DNA of 64,000 nt from Roseovarius nanhaiticus (GCF_900156535.1 NZ_FTNV01000001.1:434001-498000), one strand, 5' to 3'; shown: positions 1-9,591, numbered from the stretch's first letter. Notes: generated by a model not told the origin, from the sequence alone. Numbers and translations are program-made.

Positions 1-636
1 GCCGTGCGCCCGACCAATATCATGGGCGCATCCAAACGATTGGCCGAACTGGTCGTACAGGATCTTCAGACCCGCACGACCCGCACACGCTTCGCCATCG
101 TGCGCTTCGGCAATGTGCTTGGCTCCTCCGGCTCGGTGCTGCCTCTCTTCGAGCGGCAGATCAAGCAGGGCGGACCGGTGACCGTGACCCATCCCGAGGT
201 GACACGCTTTTTCATGACGATCCCCGAGGCCGCGCGCCTTGTCCTGCTGGCGGGGGCCTATGCAAAGGGCAGCGACGTATTTGTGCTGGACATGGGCGAG
301 CCGCAGAAGATCATCGATATCGCACGCCGCATGGTCGAGATGTCGGGCCGCACGGTCCGCGATTCCAAGACCGGCAAGGGCGATATCGAAATCGAGATCA
401 CCGGCTTGCGCCCGGGTGAGAAGCTCTACGAGGAGCTGTTGATCGACGATGACAGCCTCCGTGCGACGCCGCACCCCAAGATCTTGCGCGCCGAAGAGGC
501 AAGTCTGAGCGAGATCGAGACATCGTCGATGCTGCGCGAGCTGGAAAAGACGCTGGAGGCCCGCGATACCGCGCGCCTCCGCCGCCTCATCGCTGCGCGC
601 GTCGATGGCTATCATATCCAGAAGGAAGTGGGTTAG
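1..636 (+). CDS. Nucleotide-sugar 4,6-dehydratase/epimerase, C-terminal part (cut by window start)
   Basis: About 211 residues of the C-terminal part of an extended short-chain dehydrogenase of the membrane-associated FlaA1/CapD/PglF/WbpM type, which forms UDP-4-keto-6-deoxy sugars for surface polysaccharide or glycan synthesis. The reading frame is open from base 1, so the transmembrane part and NAD-binding Rossmann region lie outside. The first visible residues contain NIMGASKR, where Met stands in place of the usual catalytic Tyr of YxxxK, a hallmark of this 4,6-dehydratase group. RFGNVLGSSGSV and the C-terminal LRPGEKLYEEL are also typical of the family. The exact sugar substrate cannot be read from this fragment. 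It ends at a TAG, and a 248-base gap with nothing recognisable precedes the tRNA. Confidence 0.85.
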   Translation, partial: AVRPTNIMGASKRLAELVVQDLQTRTTRTRFAIVRFGNVLGSSGSVLPLFERQIKQGGPVTVTHPEVTRFFMTIPEAARLVLLAGAYAKGSDVFVLDMGEPQKIIDIARRMVEMSGRTVRDSKTGKGDIEIEITGLRPGEKLYEELLIDDDSLRATPHPKILRAEEASLSEIETSSMLRELEKTLEARDTARLRRLIAARVDGYHIQKEVG

Positions 637-884
637 GCGTCACGAGCGGTGCCGGCTTTGCAAGTATCGGCCGAGCGTTACCCGTGATACCGCCAAGAGG
701 GACGGCCTTGGACCCGAGCAGCGCCTTGTCGAAAATCTGGGAACTTAAGGGTGCTCGAACGCTCGGCAAATCAAAGCGCTGCCGTGTGGGACGAAAGCTG
801 GCGCTTGGTTCAACGCGGCAGGGGCCCCCAGGATTCGAAGAGCGGCAAGAAGAATCCGTATTCGAAACCATGTTCTAGGACAAG

Positions 885-970
885 TGGTGCCCAGGAGAGG
901 ACTCGAACCTCCACACCGTTGCCAGTACTAGCACCTGAAGCTAGCGCGTCTACCATTCCGCCACCTGGGC
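885..970 (-). tRNA. tRNA-Leu (anticodon CAG)
   Basis: On the minus strand an 86-base gene folds as a class II tRNA. The acceptor stem GCCCAGG pairs with CCTGGGC, followed by A and an encoded CCA end at 885-887. The anticodon arm has loop CTTCAGGT with anticodon CAG, there is a variable arm, and the T-arm contains GTTCGAGTC. It reads CUG leucine codons. It stands alone, with its 3' end facing the polysaccharide gene at 1-636. Confidence 0.95.
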
Positions 971-1121
971 AGGTCACGTGAGGGGCCGTTTAGACGGGGG
1001 GCGGGGGCGTGTCAACGGGCTTTTTCGCGCGGGCCCGCCATGTCGCCTTGCCCGCGGGCGCCGGCACGGGTAGGACGGTAGGCGCACAAGAATAGAACTG
1101 GGCGCGCCGGAGGCTTTCCTT

Positions 1122-2117
1122 ATGTCGAAACTGGTCACAATCTTTGGCGGATCGGGCTTTGTGGGCCGCTATGTCGCCTACCGCATGGCGCAGGCCGGAT
1201 GGCGCGTGCGGGTCGCGTGCCGCCGCCCTGAAACGGCCGGGTTCGTGCGCACCTACGGCGTTGTCGGCCAGGTCGAGCCGATTTTGTGCAACATCCGCAA
1301 CGACGACAGCGTGCGTGACCTCACGCGCGGCGCCGATGCAGTGGTCAATTGTGTTGGCACGTTCGAGCGCAAGGGCAAGAACAACTTCGACGCCGTGCAG
1401 GATGCGGGCGCGACTCGCATCGCCCGCATGGCCGCCGAGGAGGGCGTTCAGCATCTCGTCCACCTCTCGGCCATCGGTGCGGATGTGGACGGCGACAGCC
1501 TCTATGCCCAAAGCAAGGGCCGCGGCGAGCAGGGCATTCTCGAGCATTTCCCGAATGCCGTGATCCTGCGTCCCTCCATTGTCTTCGGCCCCGAGGACGC
1601 GTTCTTCAACCGCTTTGCCGGCATGACCAAGATGGGCCCGGCTTTGCCGGTCGTCGGGGCGGACACGCGCTTTCAGCCGGTCTATGTGGGCGACGTGGCC
1701 GATGCTGCCGCGATGGGCGCGCAGGGCAAGGCTGCGCCGGGTATCTACGAGCTGGGCGGACCGGATGTGCACACTTTCCGCGAGTTGATGGAGATGATGC
1801 TGCGCGTCATCCGCCGCCGCCGCATGATCATCAATATTCCATTCCTGCCGGCCAAAGGTCTGGGCGCGCTGATGGAACTGGGCCAGACACTGACGCTGGG
1901 TCTTTTGCCCGCGCAAATCACGCGCGATCAGGTGACGTCCCTGAAATCCGATAATGTCGTGTCCGACGGCGCCAAAGGTTTCGAAGACCTGGGCATCCAG
2001 CAGACTTCGCTCGAGGCGGTTCTGCCGGATTACCTGTGGCGCTTTCGCCCTTCCGGCCAATACGCCGCGATGAAGGAATCGGCCAAGGACGCATCGGGCA
2101 AATTGGGCACGCATTGA
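1122..2117 (+). CDS. NDUFA9-like NAD(P)-binding epimerase-family protein
   Basis: A 331-residue atypical short-chain dehydrogenase/epimerase related to the complex I accessory subunit NDUFA9, conserved in alphaproteobacteria. The N-terminal Rossmann motif is TIFGGSGFVGRYV (residues 6-18), followed by ACRRPE at the end of the second strand. The middle carries VNCVGTF and YAQSKGRGE in place of a standard YxxxK, and then RPSIVFGPEDAFFNRFA. The start ATG has a good GGAGG ribosome binding site. The bacterial role is uncertain: the relatives are linked to respiratory complex I or quinone-related metabolism, but nothing in this sequence gives a reaction. It is followed 62 bases later by uppP in the same direction and may be co-transcribed with it. 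Confidence 0.85.
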   Translation: MSKLVTIFGGSGFVGRYVAYRMAQAGWRVRVACRRPETAGFVRTYGVVGQVEPILCNIRNDDSVRDLTRGADAVVNCVGTFERKGKNNFDAVQDAGATRIARMAAEEGVQHLVHLSAIGADVDGDSLYAQSKGRGEQGILEHFPNAVILRPSIVFGPEDAFFNRFAGMTKMGPALPVVGADTRFQPVYVGDVADAAAMGAQGKAAPGIYELGGPDVHTFRELMEMMLRVIRRRRMIINIPFLPAKGLGALMELGQTLTLGLLPAQITRDQVTSLKSDNVVSDGAKGFEDLGIQQTSLEAVLPDYLWRFRPSGQYAAMKESAKDASGKLGTH

Positions 2118-2179
2118 CGCGCTCTGGCCCGCCACGCGCACGGCGCTGAGCGGAGCACACTCCAAGGAAAGACCGCCGT

Positions 2180-2983
2180 ATGTCGGATACCACATTGGTC
2201 GCCGCCGCCCTCGGGCTGATCGAAGGCCTGACCGAGTTCATCCCGGTGTCCTCGACTGGTCACCTGCTCTTGACCGGGCATTTCATCGGCTTTCACTCGC
2301 CGGGTCGCAGTTTCGAGGTGGTGATTCAATTGGGCGCCGTTCTGGCGCTTCTCAGTGTCTATTTCACGCGGTTGACGCAGGTGCTTGTAGACGCGCCGCA
2401 CAGCCCCGGCGCCCGGCGTTTTCTCGCCTCGGTCCTGATCGCCTTCCTGCCCGCGCTGGTTGTTGGCGTCATGGCGCACGGCTTTATCAAGGCGGTGCTT
2501 TTCGAGACGCCTGTTCTGGTTGCGGTCATGCTGATACTGGGCGGTATCATCCTGATCTTCGTCGACCGGTTCGCGCCAGAGCCTCGCCATCATGATGCGG
2601 CGCGCTTGCCGATCTGGACAACGTTCCGTATCGGGCTTTTTCAGTGCCTTGCGATGATTCCCGGCACCAGCCGCTCGGGGGCGACCATCGTGGGTGCGCT
2701 GCTGATGGGGGTCGACAAGCGCGCGGCGGCGGAATTCTCGTTCTTCCTGTCGATGCCGACCATGGCGGGCGCGGTGGCGTATGACCTATACAAGAACCGC
2801 GACGTGCTGGACCTGAGCGCGATGGGCGATATCGCCGTTGGTTTCGCAATGGCCTTCGTGAGTGGCCTTCTGGTGGTGAAGTGGCTGCTCGGATTCGTCT
2901 CGCGCAACGGCTACGCGCCCTTTGGCTATTGGCGAATCGCCATTGGAACGGTGGCTTTGGGCCTGCTCTGGGCCGGGTTTTGA
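2180..2983 (+). CDS. uppP: Undecaprenyl-diphosphatase
   Basis: A 267-residue polytopic inner-membrane protein of the UppP/BacA family. It removes a phosphate from undecaprenyl diphosphate so the lipid carrier can be reused in peptidoglycan and polysaccharide synthesis, and its overproduction is known to give bacitracin resistance. The family signatures are clear: an N-terminal [19 protein letters not shown] (about residues 13-31) and a second, [10 protein letters not shown] (about residues 161-170), which together form the active site on the outer face. The length is standard. The start ATG follows an AAGGAAAG site. The nearby polysaccharide gene at 1-636 fits a cell-envelope setting, although the two are separated by the tRNA and another gene. 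Confidence 0.96.
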   Translation: MSDTTLVAAALGLIEGLTEFIPVSSTGHLLLTGHFIGFHSPGRSFEVVIQLGAVLALLSVYFTRLTQVLVDAPHSPGARRFLASVLIAFLPALVVGVMAHGFIKAVLFETPVLVAVMLILGGIILIFVDRFAPEPRHHDAARLPIWTTFRIGLFQCLAMIPGTSRSGATIVGALLMGVDKRAAAEFSFFLSMPTMAGAVAYDLYKNRDVLDLSAMGDIAVGFAMAFVSGLLVVKWLLGFVSRNGYAPFGYWRIAIGTVALGLLWAGF

Positions 2984-2993
2984 ATATATGGTA

Positions 2994-3079
2994 AGCATTG
3001 CTGACATAGTTTACGGTGGCGAGCGGCGAAATTCGGCGGTGTGATAATTAAAACTGTTATATAGGACAGCAATGCTGTC
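2994..3079. promoter_or_regulatory. Paired AGCATTGCTG boxes in an AT-rich region before gltD
   Basis: The ten-mer AGCATTGCTG occurs at 2994-3003 on the plus strand and again, inverted, at 3067-3076. The second copy is the core of a perfect palindrome, GACAGCA-A-TGCTGTC, at 3065-3079. Between them lies an AT-rich stretch with promoter-like ATAATTAAAAC and TTATATAGG. Such spaced inverted boxes suggest a regulator of the glutamate synthase genes that start at 3136. No known consensus is matched with certainty. Confidence 0.4.
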
Positions 3080-3135
3080 TTTTATACTTCTGGCGCCCGG
3101 TCTATTCATCAGCGGCTGAATAGATAGGTGCGCCG

Positions 3136-4569
3136 ATGTCCGACAACCCCATGCTGAAATTCACCACCGTCATGCGCGACATGCCGGAGAAGCGCCCGCC
3201 CGATCTGCGCGCGCAGGATTTCCGCGAGATTTACGCTGAATACGCCGCCGACAAGGCACGCGAGCAGTCGAGTCGGTGCAGCCAATGCGGCGTGCCCTAT
3301 TGCCAGAGCCATTGCCCACTGCACAACAACATCCCCGACTGGCTGCGCCTCACTGCCGAGGGTCGCCTGAAGGAGGCCTATGAGATCAGCCAGGCCACCA
3401 ACACATTCCCCGAAATCTGTGGTCGTATCTGCCCGCAGGATCGGCTGTGCGAAGGCAATTGCGTGATCGAGCAGTCGGGCCATGGAACAGTCACCATCGG
3501 CCAAGTCGAGAAATACATCACCGATACGGCGTGGGACGAGGGCTGGGTTACGCCCGCCGCCCCGACGCAGGAGCGCTCTGAGAGCGTCGGTATCATCGGC
3601 GCCGGCCCCGGCGGGCTGGCGGCGGCTGACATGCTGCGCCGCGAGGGCGTGCAGGTGACGGTTTATGACCGCTACGACCGCGGCGGCGGCCTGATGACCT
3701 ACGGCATTCCTGGCTTCAAGCTGGAGAAGGACGTGGTGATGCGCCGGATGGCGCAGCTTGAAGCGGGCGGCGTGAATTTCCGGCTCAACTGCAACGTGGG
3801 CGAGGACATCACTTTCGACGAGATGCGTGCCAAGCACGACGCGCTCATCATCGCCACCGGCGTCTACAAGTCCCGCGAATTGCAGGGGCCGGGATCCGGC
3901 GCCAAGGGCATCGTGCGCGCCATCGACTACCTGACGACCAGCAACCGCCAGTCCTTCGGTGATGCGGTCCCCGAATTCGACGATGGCACACTGAATGCCT
4001 CGGGCAAGCGCGTCGTCGTGATTGGCGGCGGCGACACGGCCATGGATTGCGTGCGCACGGCGATCCGGCAGGGCGCGACCTCGGTCAAATGCCTCTACCG
4101 CCGCGACCGCACGAACATGCCCGGCAGCCAGCGTGAGGTTGCCAATGCCGAGGAAGAGGGCGTCGAATTCGCGTGGCTGAGCCTGCCCAAGGGGTTCTCG
4201 GGCGATCCCGTCACGTCGGTGCGCGTGCAGCAGATGCGCCTTGGCGCGCCCGACATCACCGGCCGCCAGTCGCCGGAGGAAATCGAAGGCGCCGTGCATG
4301 ACGAGCCCGCCGATCTGGTGATCAAGGCGCTGGGGTTCGAGGCCGAGGAACTGCCCGTTCTCTGGGGCCAGCCGGAGCTGCAAGTCACGCGCTGGGGCAC
4401 CATCAAGGCCGAGTTCACCAGCGGCCGCACGTCACTGCCCGGCGTCTATGCCATCGGCGACATTGTGCGCGGCGCGTCGCTGGTCGTCTGGGCCATCCGC
4501 GACGGGCGCGATTGTGCTGATGCGATCATGGCCGATTTTGCCACCCCGCAGGCGGTCGCCGCCGAATGA
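3136..4569 (+). CDS. gltD: Glutamate synthase (NADPH), small subunit
   Basis: A 477-residue FAD and iron-sulfur protein that takes electrons from NADPH and passes them to the large subunit for conversion of glutamine plus 2-oxoglutarate to two glutamates. The N-terminal cysteine set begins CSQCGVPYCQSHCP (C48, C51, C56, C60) and continues CGRICPQDRLCEGNC, binding the 4Fe-4S centres. The FAD fold has IGAGPGGLAAADMLRREG, the NADPH fold has VVVIGGGDTAMDCVRTA, and GVYAIGDIVRGASLVVWAI lies near the C-terminus. Its last bases overlap the next gene by ATGA, so translation is probably coupled. The order is gltD, GFA gene, gltB. Confidence 0.96.
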   Translation: MSDNPMLKFTTVMRDMPEKRPPDLRAQDFREIYAEYAADKAREQSSRCSQCGVPYCQSHCPLHNNIPDWLRLTAEGRLKEAYEISQATNTFPEICGRICPQDRLCEGNCVIEQSGHGTVTIGQVEKYITDTAWDEGWVTPAAPTQERSESVGIIGAGPGGLAAADMLRREGVQVTVYDRYDRGGGLMTYGIPGFKLEKDVVMRRMAQLEAGGVNFRLNCNVGEDITFDEMRAKHDALIIATGVYKSRELQGPGSGAKGIVRAIDYLTTSNRQSFGDAVPEFDDGTLNASGKRVVVIGGGDTAMDCVRTAIRQGATSVKCLYRRDRTNMPGSQREVANAEEEGVEFAWLSLPKGFSGDPVTSVRVQQMRLGAPDITGRQSPEEIEGAVHDEPADLVIKALGFEAEELPVLWGQPELQVTRWGTIKAEFTSGRTSLPGVYAIGDIVRGASLVVWAIRDGRDCADAIMADFATPQAVAAE

Positions 4570-5006
4570 ACAGAGCTGACGAAATCCAGGGCCAATGCCT
4601 CTGCGGCGCCGTTCAAATCACGGTGTCCGGCGCGCATGACACCGAGGTCGGTGTGTGCCACTGTTATCGCTGTCAGCGGTGGTCTGGCGGGCTCTACGCC
4701 ACGTTCGACGCGCCTGTAGACGTCGTCACCGTGCGCGGCCCCGTGACGCGCTACACCGCACCGCATCTCGCCGAGCGCGCCTTTTGCGGCACCTGCGGAA
4801 GCAACCTTTGGCTCCGTGACCAAGAAAGCGGCGAGGATTACGAATTGGTCGCCGGCATCTTTCGGGACGCCGCCGCCTATCCGATCAGATCCGAAATCTA
4901 CATTGATCAGGCCCCGGCGTACGCGGAACTCCAGGGCGAACATCCCCGCAGGACCGCAGCCGATTACGAGGCCCAGCACCCACCCGTTGAAGGAGAGACC
5001 TCATGA
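4566..5006 (+). CDS. GFA-family (DUF636) zinc-binding protein
   Basis: A 146-residue protein of the GFA family, named after glutathione-dependent formaldehyde-activating enzyme, although most members have no proven reaction. The zinc-binding cysteines are visible as GQCLCGAVQ near the N-terminus, VCHCYRCQRWSGG around residues 36-48, and FCGTCGSNLW around residues 76-85. It overlaps gltD upstream and gltB downstream by four bases each (ATGA), so all three are likely made from one coupled message. This position inside the glutamate synthase operon is odd, because GFA proteins are not known subunits of the enzyme. A role linked to a thiol, C1 or redox adduct is possible but is not shown by the sequence. 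Confidence 0.88.
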   Translation: MNRADEIQGQCLCGAVQITVSGAHDTEVGVCHCYRCQRWSGGLYATFDAPVDVVTVRGPVTRYTAPHLAERAFCGTCGSNLWLRDQESGEDYELVAGIFRDAAAYPIRSEIYIDQAPAYAELQGEHPRRTAADYEAQHPPVEGETS

Positions 5007-8000
5007 CAAAGTATGACGCCACATGGGCCTCCGAAGAGCAGGCCAAGCGCGATTATCTGGCCGAGAACGGCATGTATGCGCATGAAGAAGAGCATTCCTC
5101 CTGCGGGGTCGGCCTTGTCGTCGCCGTCAGCGGCAAGCGGTCGCGCCGCGTGGTGCAGGCGGGCATCAACGCGCTGAAGGCGATCTGGCACCGCGGCGCG
5201 GTGGATGCGGATGGCAAGACCGGCGATGGCGCGGGTATCCACCTGCAGATCCCGGTGCCGTTCTTCTACGATCAGATCCGCCGCACTGGGCACGAGCCGC
5301 GCGAGGATCAGCTGGTGGCCGTGGGGCAGGTGTTTCTGCCGCGCACGGATTTCGGCGCGCAAGAGGCCTGCCGGACCATCGTCGAGACCGAAGTGCTGCG
5401 CATGGGCCACACGATCTATGGCTGGCGCCACGTGCCGGTCAATGTCGATTGTCTTGGGGAAAAGGCGAATGCCACGCGCCCCGAAATTGAGCAGATCCTG
5501 ATCTCGAACGCCAAGGGCATCGAGGAGGAGGATTTCGAGCGCGAGCTTTATGTCATTCGCCGCCGCATCGAAAAAGCGGTGATCGCCGCCGGGATCGCGA
5601 ATTTCTACATCGCGTCGCTGTCGTGCCGGTCGATCATCTACAAGGGCATGATGCTGGCCGAGGAGGTCGCGGTCTTCTACCCCGACCTGATGGACGAGCG
5701 GTTCAAATCCGCCTTCGCGATTTACCACCAGCGGTATTCGACCAACACCTTCCCGCAATGGTGGCTGGCGCAGCCCTTCCGCATGCTGGCCCATAATGGC
5801 GAGGTCAACACGCTCAAGGGCAACCGCAACTGGATGAAGAGCCATGAGATCCGCATGGCCTCCTCCGCCTTTGGCGATCTGGCCGAGGATATCAAGCCGA
5901 TCATTCCCGGCGGCGCATCGGACAGCGCCGCGCTGGATTCCGTCTTCGAAGTGCTGGTGCGCGCGGGCCGCTCGGCGCCGATGGCCAAGACGATGCTGGT
6001 GCCGGAATCCTGGTCCAACCTCGCGCAGGAACTGCCGCAGGCGTGGCGCGACATGTATTCCTACTGCAACAGCGTGATGGAGCCTTGGGACGGACCCGCC
6101 GCGCTGGCCATGACGGATGGCCGCTGGGTCTGCGCGGGGCTCGACCGGAACGGCCTGCGCCCCATGCGCTATGTCGTGACCGGCGACGGCCTTGTCATTG
6201 CGGGCAGCGAGGCCGGGATGGTGCCGATCGACGAGGGCACTGTGCGCGAGAAGGGTGCGCTGGGGCCGGGCCAGATGCTGGCCGTCGACATGAAGGAGGG
6301 CAAGCTTTTCCATGATGTCGAGATCAAGGACAAGCTGGCCGCCGCGCTGCCCTTCGGCGAGTGGGTGGGCAAGATCAACGAGCTGGACGAGGCGTTGGCC
6401 GTCGTCAGCGAGGCGCCGATGCATACCGGCGAGGATCTGCGCCGCCGCCAGATCGCCGCAGGCTATACCATCGAAGAACTGGAGCAGATCCTGGCCCCGA
6501 TGGGCGAGGACGGCAAGGAGGCCATCGCCTCGATGGGCGACGATACCCCCAGCGCGGTGCTGAGCAACCAGTACCGCCCGCTCAGCCACTATTTCCGGCA
6601 AAACTTCAGTCAGGTCACGAACCCGCCCATCGACAGCTTGCGCGAATACCGCGTGATGAGCCTCAAGACCCGCTTTGGCAACCTGCGCAACGTGCTGGAC
6701 GAGAGCGGCGCGCAGACGCAAATCATCGTGCTGGATAGCCCGTTCGTGGGCAACGCCCAGTGGACTGTGCTGATGGAGCAGTTCAGCTCGACCGTCGGGC
6801 ATATCGACTGCAGCTTCGTCCCCGGTCCGGGCGCCTTGCAGGAGGCGCTGGAGCGTGTCCGCGCCGAGGCCGAGGATGCCGTCCGCAGCGGTGCAGGGCA
6901 TTTGGTGCTCAGCGATCAGGACGCGGGCGAGGCACGCATCGGCATGCCAATGATCTTGGCCACCTCCGCCGTGCATAGCCACCTGACGCGCAAGGGTCTG
7001 CGCACCTTCTGCTCGCTCAATGTACGCAGCGCGGAATGCATCGACCCGCATTATTTCGCCGTGCTGATCGGCGCGGGCGCGACCGTGGTCAATGCCTATC
7101 TGGCCGAGGACAGCCTGGCCGACCGGATCGAGCGGAACCTGCTGGATGGCAGCCTGACCGAGGTGGTCGCGCGGTATCGCAAGGCCATCGACCAGGGCCT
7201 GCTGAAAATCATGTCCAAGATGGGAATTTCCGTCATCTCGTCCTATCGCGGTGGCCTGAACTTCGAGGCGATCGGGCTAAGCCGTGCCATGTGCGCCGAG
7301 TACTTCCCCGGCCTCGTCAGCCGTATCAGCGGCATTGGCGTGACCGGCATCCAGGCCAAGCTGGAGGAGATCCACGCAAAGGCTTACGGCAATGCCAGCA
7401 ACGTCTTGCCCATCGGGGGATTTTACAAGGCGCGCAAATCGGGCGAGAGCCACGCCTGGGGCGCGCAGAACATGCATATGCTGCAAACCGCCTGCAACAC
7501 GGCCAGCTTCGATCTGTGGAAGCGCTACTCGGCTGCCATGCAATCGGCCCCGCCGATTCATCTGCGCGATCTGATGGCGATCAAGCCGATGGGCAAGGCC
7601 ATCCCGCTGGATGAGGTGGAGAGCGTCACCGCGATCCGCAAACGCTTTGTCACGCCTGGCATGAGCCTTGGCGCGCTCAGCCCCGAGGCACACAAGACGC
7701 TGAACGTCGCAATGAACCGCATCGGCGCGCGCAGCGACAGTGGCGAGGGCGGCGAGGATCCGGCGCATTTTCACCCCGAGCCGAATGGCGACAACCCCAG
7801 TGCCAAGATCAAGCAGGTCGCGTCGGGCCGGTTCGGCGTCACCGCCGAATACCTCAACCAGTGCGAAGAGCTGGAAATCAAGGTGGCCCAGGGTGCCAAG
7901 CCCGGGGAGGGCGGCCAGCTGCCCGGCATGAAAGTGACCGAACTGATCGCGCGGCTGCGTCACTCGACCAAGGGTGTCACGCTGATTTCGCCGCCGCCGC

Positions 8001-9532
8001 ATCACGATATCTATTCCATCGAGGATCTGGCGCAGCTGATCTATGACCTCAAGCAGATCAACCCGCACGCCAAGGTCACGGTCAAGCTGGTGGCGCAATC
8101 GGGTGTCGGCACCATCGCGGCGGGCGTCGCCAAGGCCAAGGCCGATGTGATCCTGATCTCGGGCCATAATGGCGGCACCGGCGCCAGCCCCGCGACCTCG
8201 ATCAAATACGCGGGCCTGCCGTGGGAGATGGGCTTGACCGAGGCGCATCAGGTTCTGTCGATGAACAACCTGCGGGGGCGCGTGACGCTGCGCACCGATG
8301 GCGGGCTGCGGACCGGGCGCGATATCGTCATGGCCGCCATGATGGGCGCCGAGGAATACGGCATCGGAACCGCGGCACTTATTGCCATGGGCTGCATCAT
8401 GGTGCGCCAGTGCCAGAGCAACACCTGCCCCGTCGGCGTCTGCACGCAGGACGAAAACCTGCGAGCCAAATTCACCGGCAATGCCGAGAAGGTCGTGAAC
8501 CTCATCACGTTCTACGCGCAGGAAGTGCGCGAGGTGCTGGCCAGCATCGGCGCGCGCAGCCTCGACGAGGTGATTGGGCGCGCGGATCTGCTGACACAGG
8601 TCAGCCGCGGCTCGGCCCATCTGGACGATCTGGACCTCAACCCGATGCTGATCACCGTGGCCAGTCCCGGCGCCCCCTATGACCGCCTGCGACCCCGGCA
8701 GGAGGTGCTGGACACGCTGGATGCCGAGATCGTGCGCGATGCCGCGCGCTTCCTCGACGATGGCGAGAAGATGCAGCTGCATTACGCCGTGCAGAACACA
8801 CACCGCACCGTGGGCACCCGCGTCAGCAGCCATATCGTGCGCAAGTTCGGCATGCGCAATGCGCTTCAGCCCGATCACCTGACGGTCAAACTGTCGGGCA
8901 GCGCGGGCCAGTCCCTTGGCGCCTTCGCCGCCCCGGGGCTCAAGCTGGAAGTGTCGGGCGACGCCAACGATTATGTCGGCAAAGGCCTCTCGGGCGGGAT
9001 CATCGTGGTGCGCCCGCCCATGTCCAGCCCGCTCGATGCAAGCGAGAACACCATCATCGGCAACACCGTCCTTTATGGCGCGACGGCGGGCTACCTCTTT
9101 GCCGCCGGCCGCGCGGGCGAGCGGTTTGCCGTGCGCAATTCGGGCGCGCATGTGGTGATCGAGGGCTGTGGCAGCAACGGGTGCGAATACATGACCGGCG
9201 GCGTTGCCGTGATCCTGGGCCGCATCGGTGCCAATTTCGGTGCGGGCATGACGGGCGGCATGGCCTATCTCTATGACCCCGAGGGCCGCGCCGCACCGAT
9301 GATGAACCGCGAAACCATTGTCACGGGCCCGGTGCAGCATCCGCATTGGGAGGCGCAGCTGAAGGCGTTGATCCAGCGCCACGCGGACGAGACCGGCAGC
9401 CGCAAGGCACTCGATATCCTGCAGCACTGGGACACCGAGCGTGCGCATTTCGTACAGATCTGCCCGCGCGAGATGCTGGACAAGCTGCCCCATCCGCTGG
9501 GGGGTGAAGAGATCGCCGTGCCCGCCGAGTAA
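5003..9532 (+). CDS. gltB: Glutamate synthase, large subunit
   Basis: A 1509-residue subunit of full family length. The N-terminal class II glutaminase domain starts after a short propeptide, with nucleophile Cys34 in HSSCGVGLV. It releases ammonia, which travels through a channel to the FMN-containing synthase domain, where 2-oxoglutarate is aminated. The central part carries the FMN barrel, including GEGGQLPGMKV and ISGHNGGTGASP. The 3Fe-4S ligands are in CIMVRQCQSNTCPVGVC (about residues 1133-1149). The C-terminal GXGXG-type beta-helix includes GGIIVVRPP and EGCGSNGCEYMTGG. The start ATG follows AAGGAGAG and overlaps the GFA gene. With gltD it forms the GOGAT arm of ammonia assimilation. 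Confidence 0.97.
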   Translation: MTKYDATWASEEQAKRDYLAENGMYAHEEEHSSCGVGLVVAVSGKRSRRVVQAGINALKAIWHRGAVDADGKTGDGAGIHLQIPVPFFYDQIRRTGHEPREDQLVAVGQVFLPRTDFGAQEACRTIVETEVLRMGHTIYGWRHVPVNVDCLGEKANATRPEIEQILISNAKGIEEEDFERELYVIRRRIEKAVIAAGIANFYIASLSCRSIIYKGMMLAEEVAVFYPDLMDERFKSAFAIYHQRYSTNTFPQWWLAQPFRMLAHNGEVNTLKGNRNWMKSHEIRMASSAFGDLAEDIKPIIPGGASDSAALDSVFEVLVRAGRSAPMAKTMLVPESWSNLAQELPQAWRDMYSYCNSVMEPWDGPAALAMTDGRWVCAGLDRNGLRPMRYVVTGDGLVIAGSEAGMVPIDEGTVREKGALGPGQMLAVDMKEGKLFHDVEIKDKLAAALPFGEWVGKINELDEALAVVSEAPMHTGEDLRRRQIAAGYTIEELEQILAPMGEDGKEAIASMGDDTPSAVLSNQYRPLSHYFRQNFSQVTNPPIDSLREYRVMSLKTRFGNLRNVLDESGAQTQIIVLDSPFVGNAQWTVLMEQFSSTVGHIDCSFVPGPGALQEALERVRAEAEDAVRSGAGHLVLSDQDAGEARIGMPMILATSAVHSHLTRKGLRTFCSLNVRSAECIDPHYFAVLIGAGATVVNAYLAEDSLADRIERNLLDGSLTEVVARYRKAIDQGLLKIMSKMGISVISSYRGGLNFEAIGLSRAMCAEYFPGLVSRISGIGVTGIQAKLEEIHAKAYGNASNVLPIGGFYKARKSGESHAWGAQNMHMLQTACNTASFDLWKRYSAAMQSAPPIHLRDLMAIKPMGKAIPLDEVESVTAIRKRFVTPGMSLGALSPEAHKTLNVAMNRIGARSDSGEGGEDPAHFHPEPNGDNPSAKIKQVASGRFGVTAEYLNQCEELEIKVAQGAKPGEGGQLPGMKVTELIARLRHSTKGVTLISPPPHHDIYSIEDLAQLIYDLKQINPHAKVTVKLVAQSGVGTIAAGVAKAKADVILISGHNGGTGASPATSIKYAGLPWEMGLTEAHQVLSMNNLRGRVTLRTDGGLRTGRDIVMAAMMGAEEYGIGTAALIAMGCIMVRQCQSNTCPVGVCTQDENLRAKFTGNAEKVVNLITFYAQEVREVLASIGARSLDEVIGRADLLTQVSRGSAHLDDLDLNPMLITVASPGAPYDRLRPRQEVLDTLDAEIVRDAARFLDDGEKMQLHYAVQNTHRTVGTRVSSHIVRKFGMRNALQPDHLTVKLSGSAGQSLGAFAAPGLKLEVSGDANDYVGKGLSGGIIVVRPPMSSPLDASENTIIGNTVLYGATAGYLFAAGRAGERFAVRNSGAHVVIEGCGSNGCEYMTGGVAVILGRIGANFGAGMTGGMAYLYDPEGRAAPMMNRETIVTGPVQHPHWEAQLKALIQRHADETGSRKALDILQHWDTERAHFVQICPREMLDKLPHPLGGEEIAVPAE

Positions 9533-9549
9533 GCGCAGCCTGGCGCAAT

Positions 9550-9591
9550 GAAAAAACCCCGGACGCCAATTGGTGCCCGGGGTTCTTTTTT
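9550..9591. terminator. Bidirectional rho-independent terminator
   Basis: A GC-rich stem (ACCCCGG pairing with CCGGGGT) with an inner CCAATTGG palindrome is flanked by an A-run on the left and T-run on the right. It can therefore stop transcription from gltB on the plus strand and from the alcohol dehydrogenase operon on the minus strand. It lies between the two convergent stop codons. Confidence 0.85.

Noticed and set aside
820..884. Possible tRNA remnant or attachment site beside tRNA-Leu (CCCCCAGGATTCGAAG resembles a tRNA 3' end)
   Set aside because: The T-stem does not pair, there is no copy of the tRNA-Leu 3' end, and no integrase gene is present. An island boundary at the tRNA cannot be supported.
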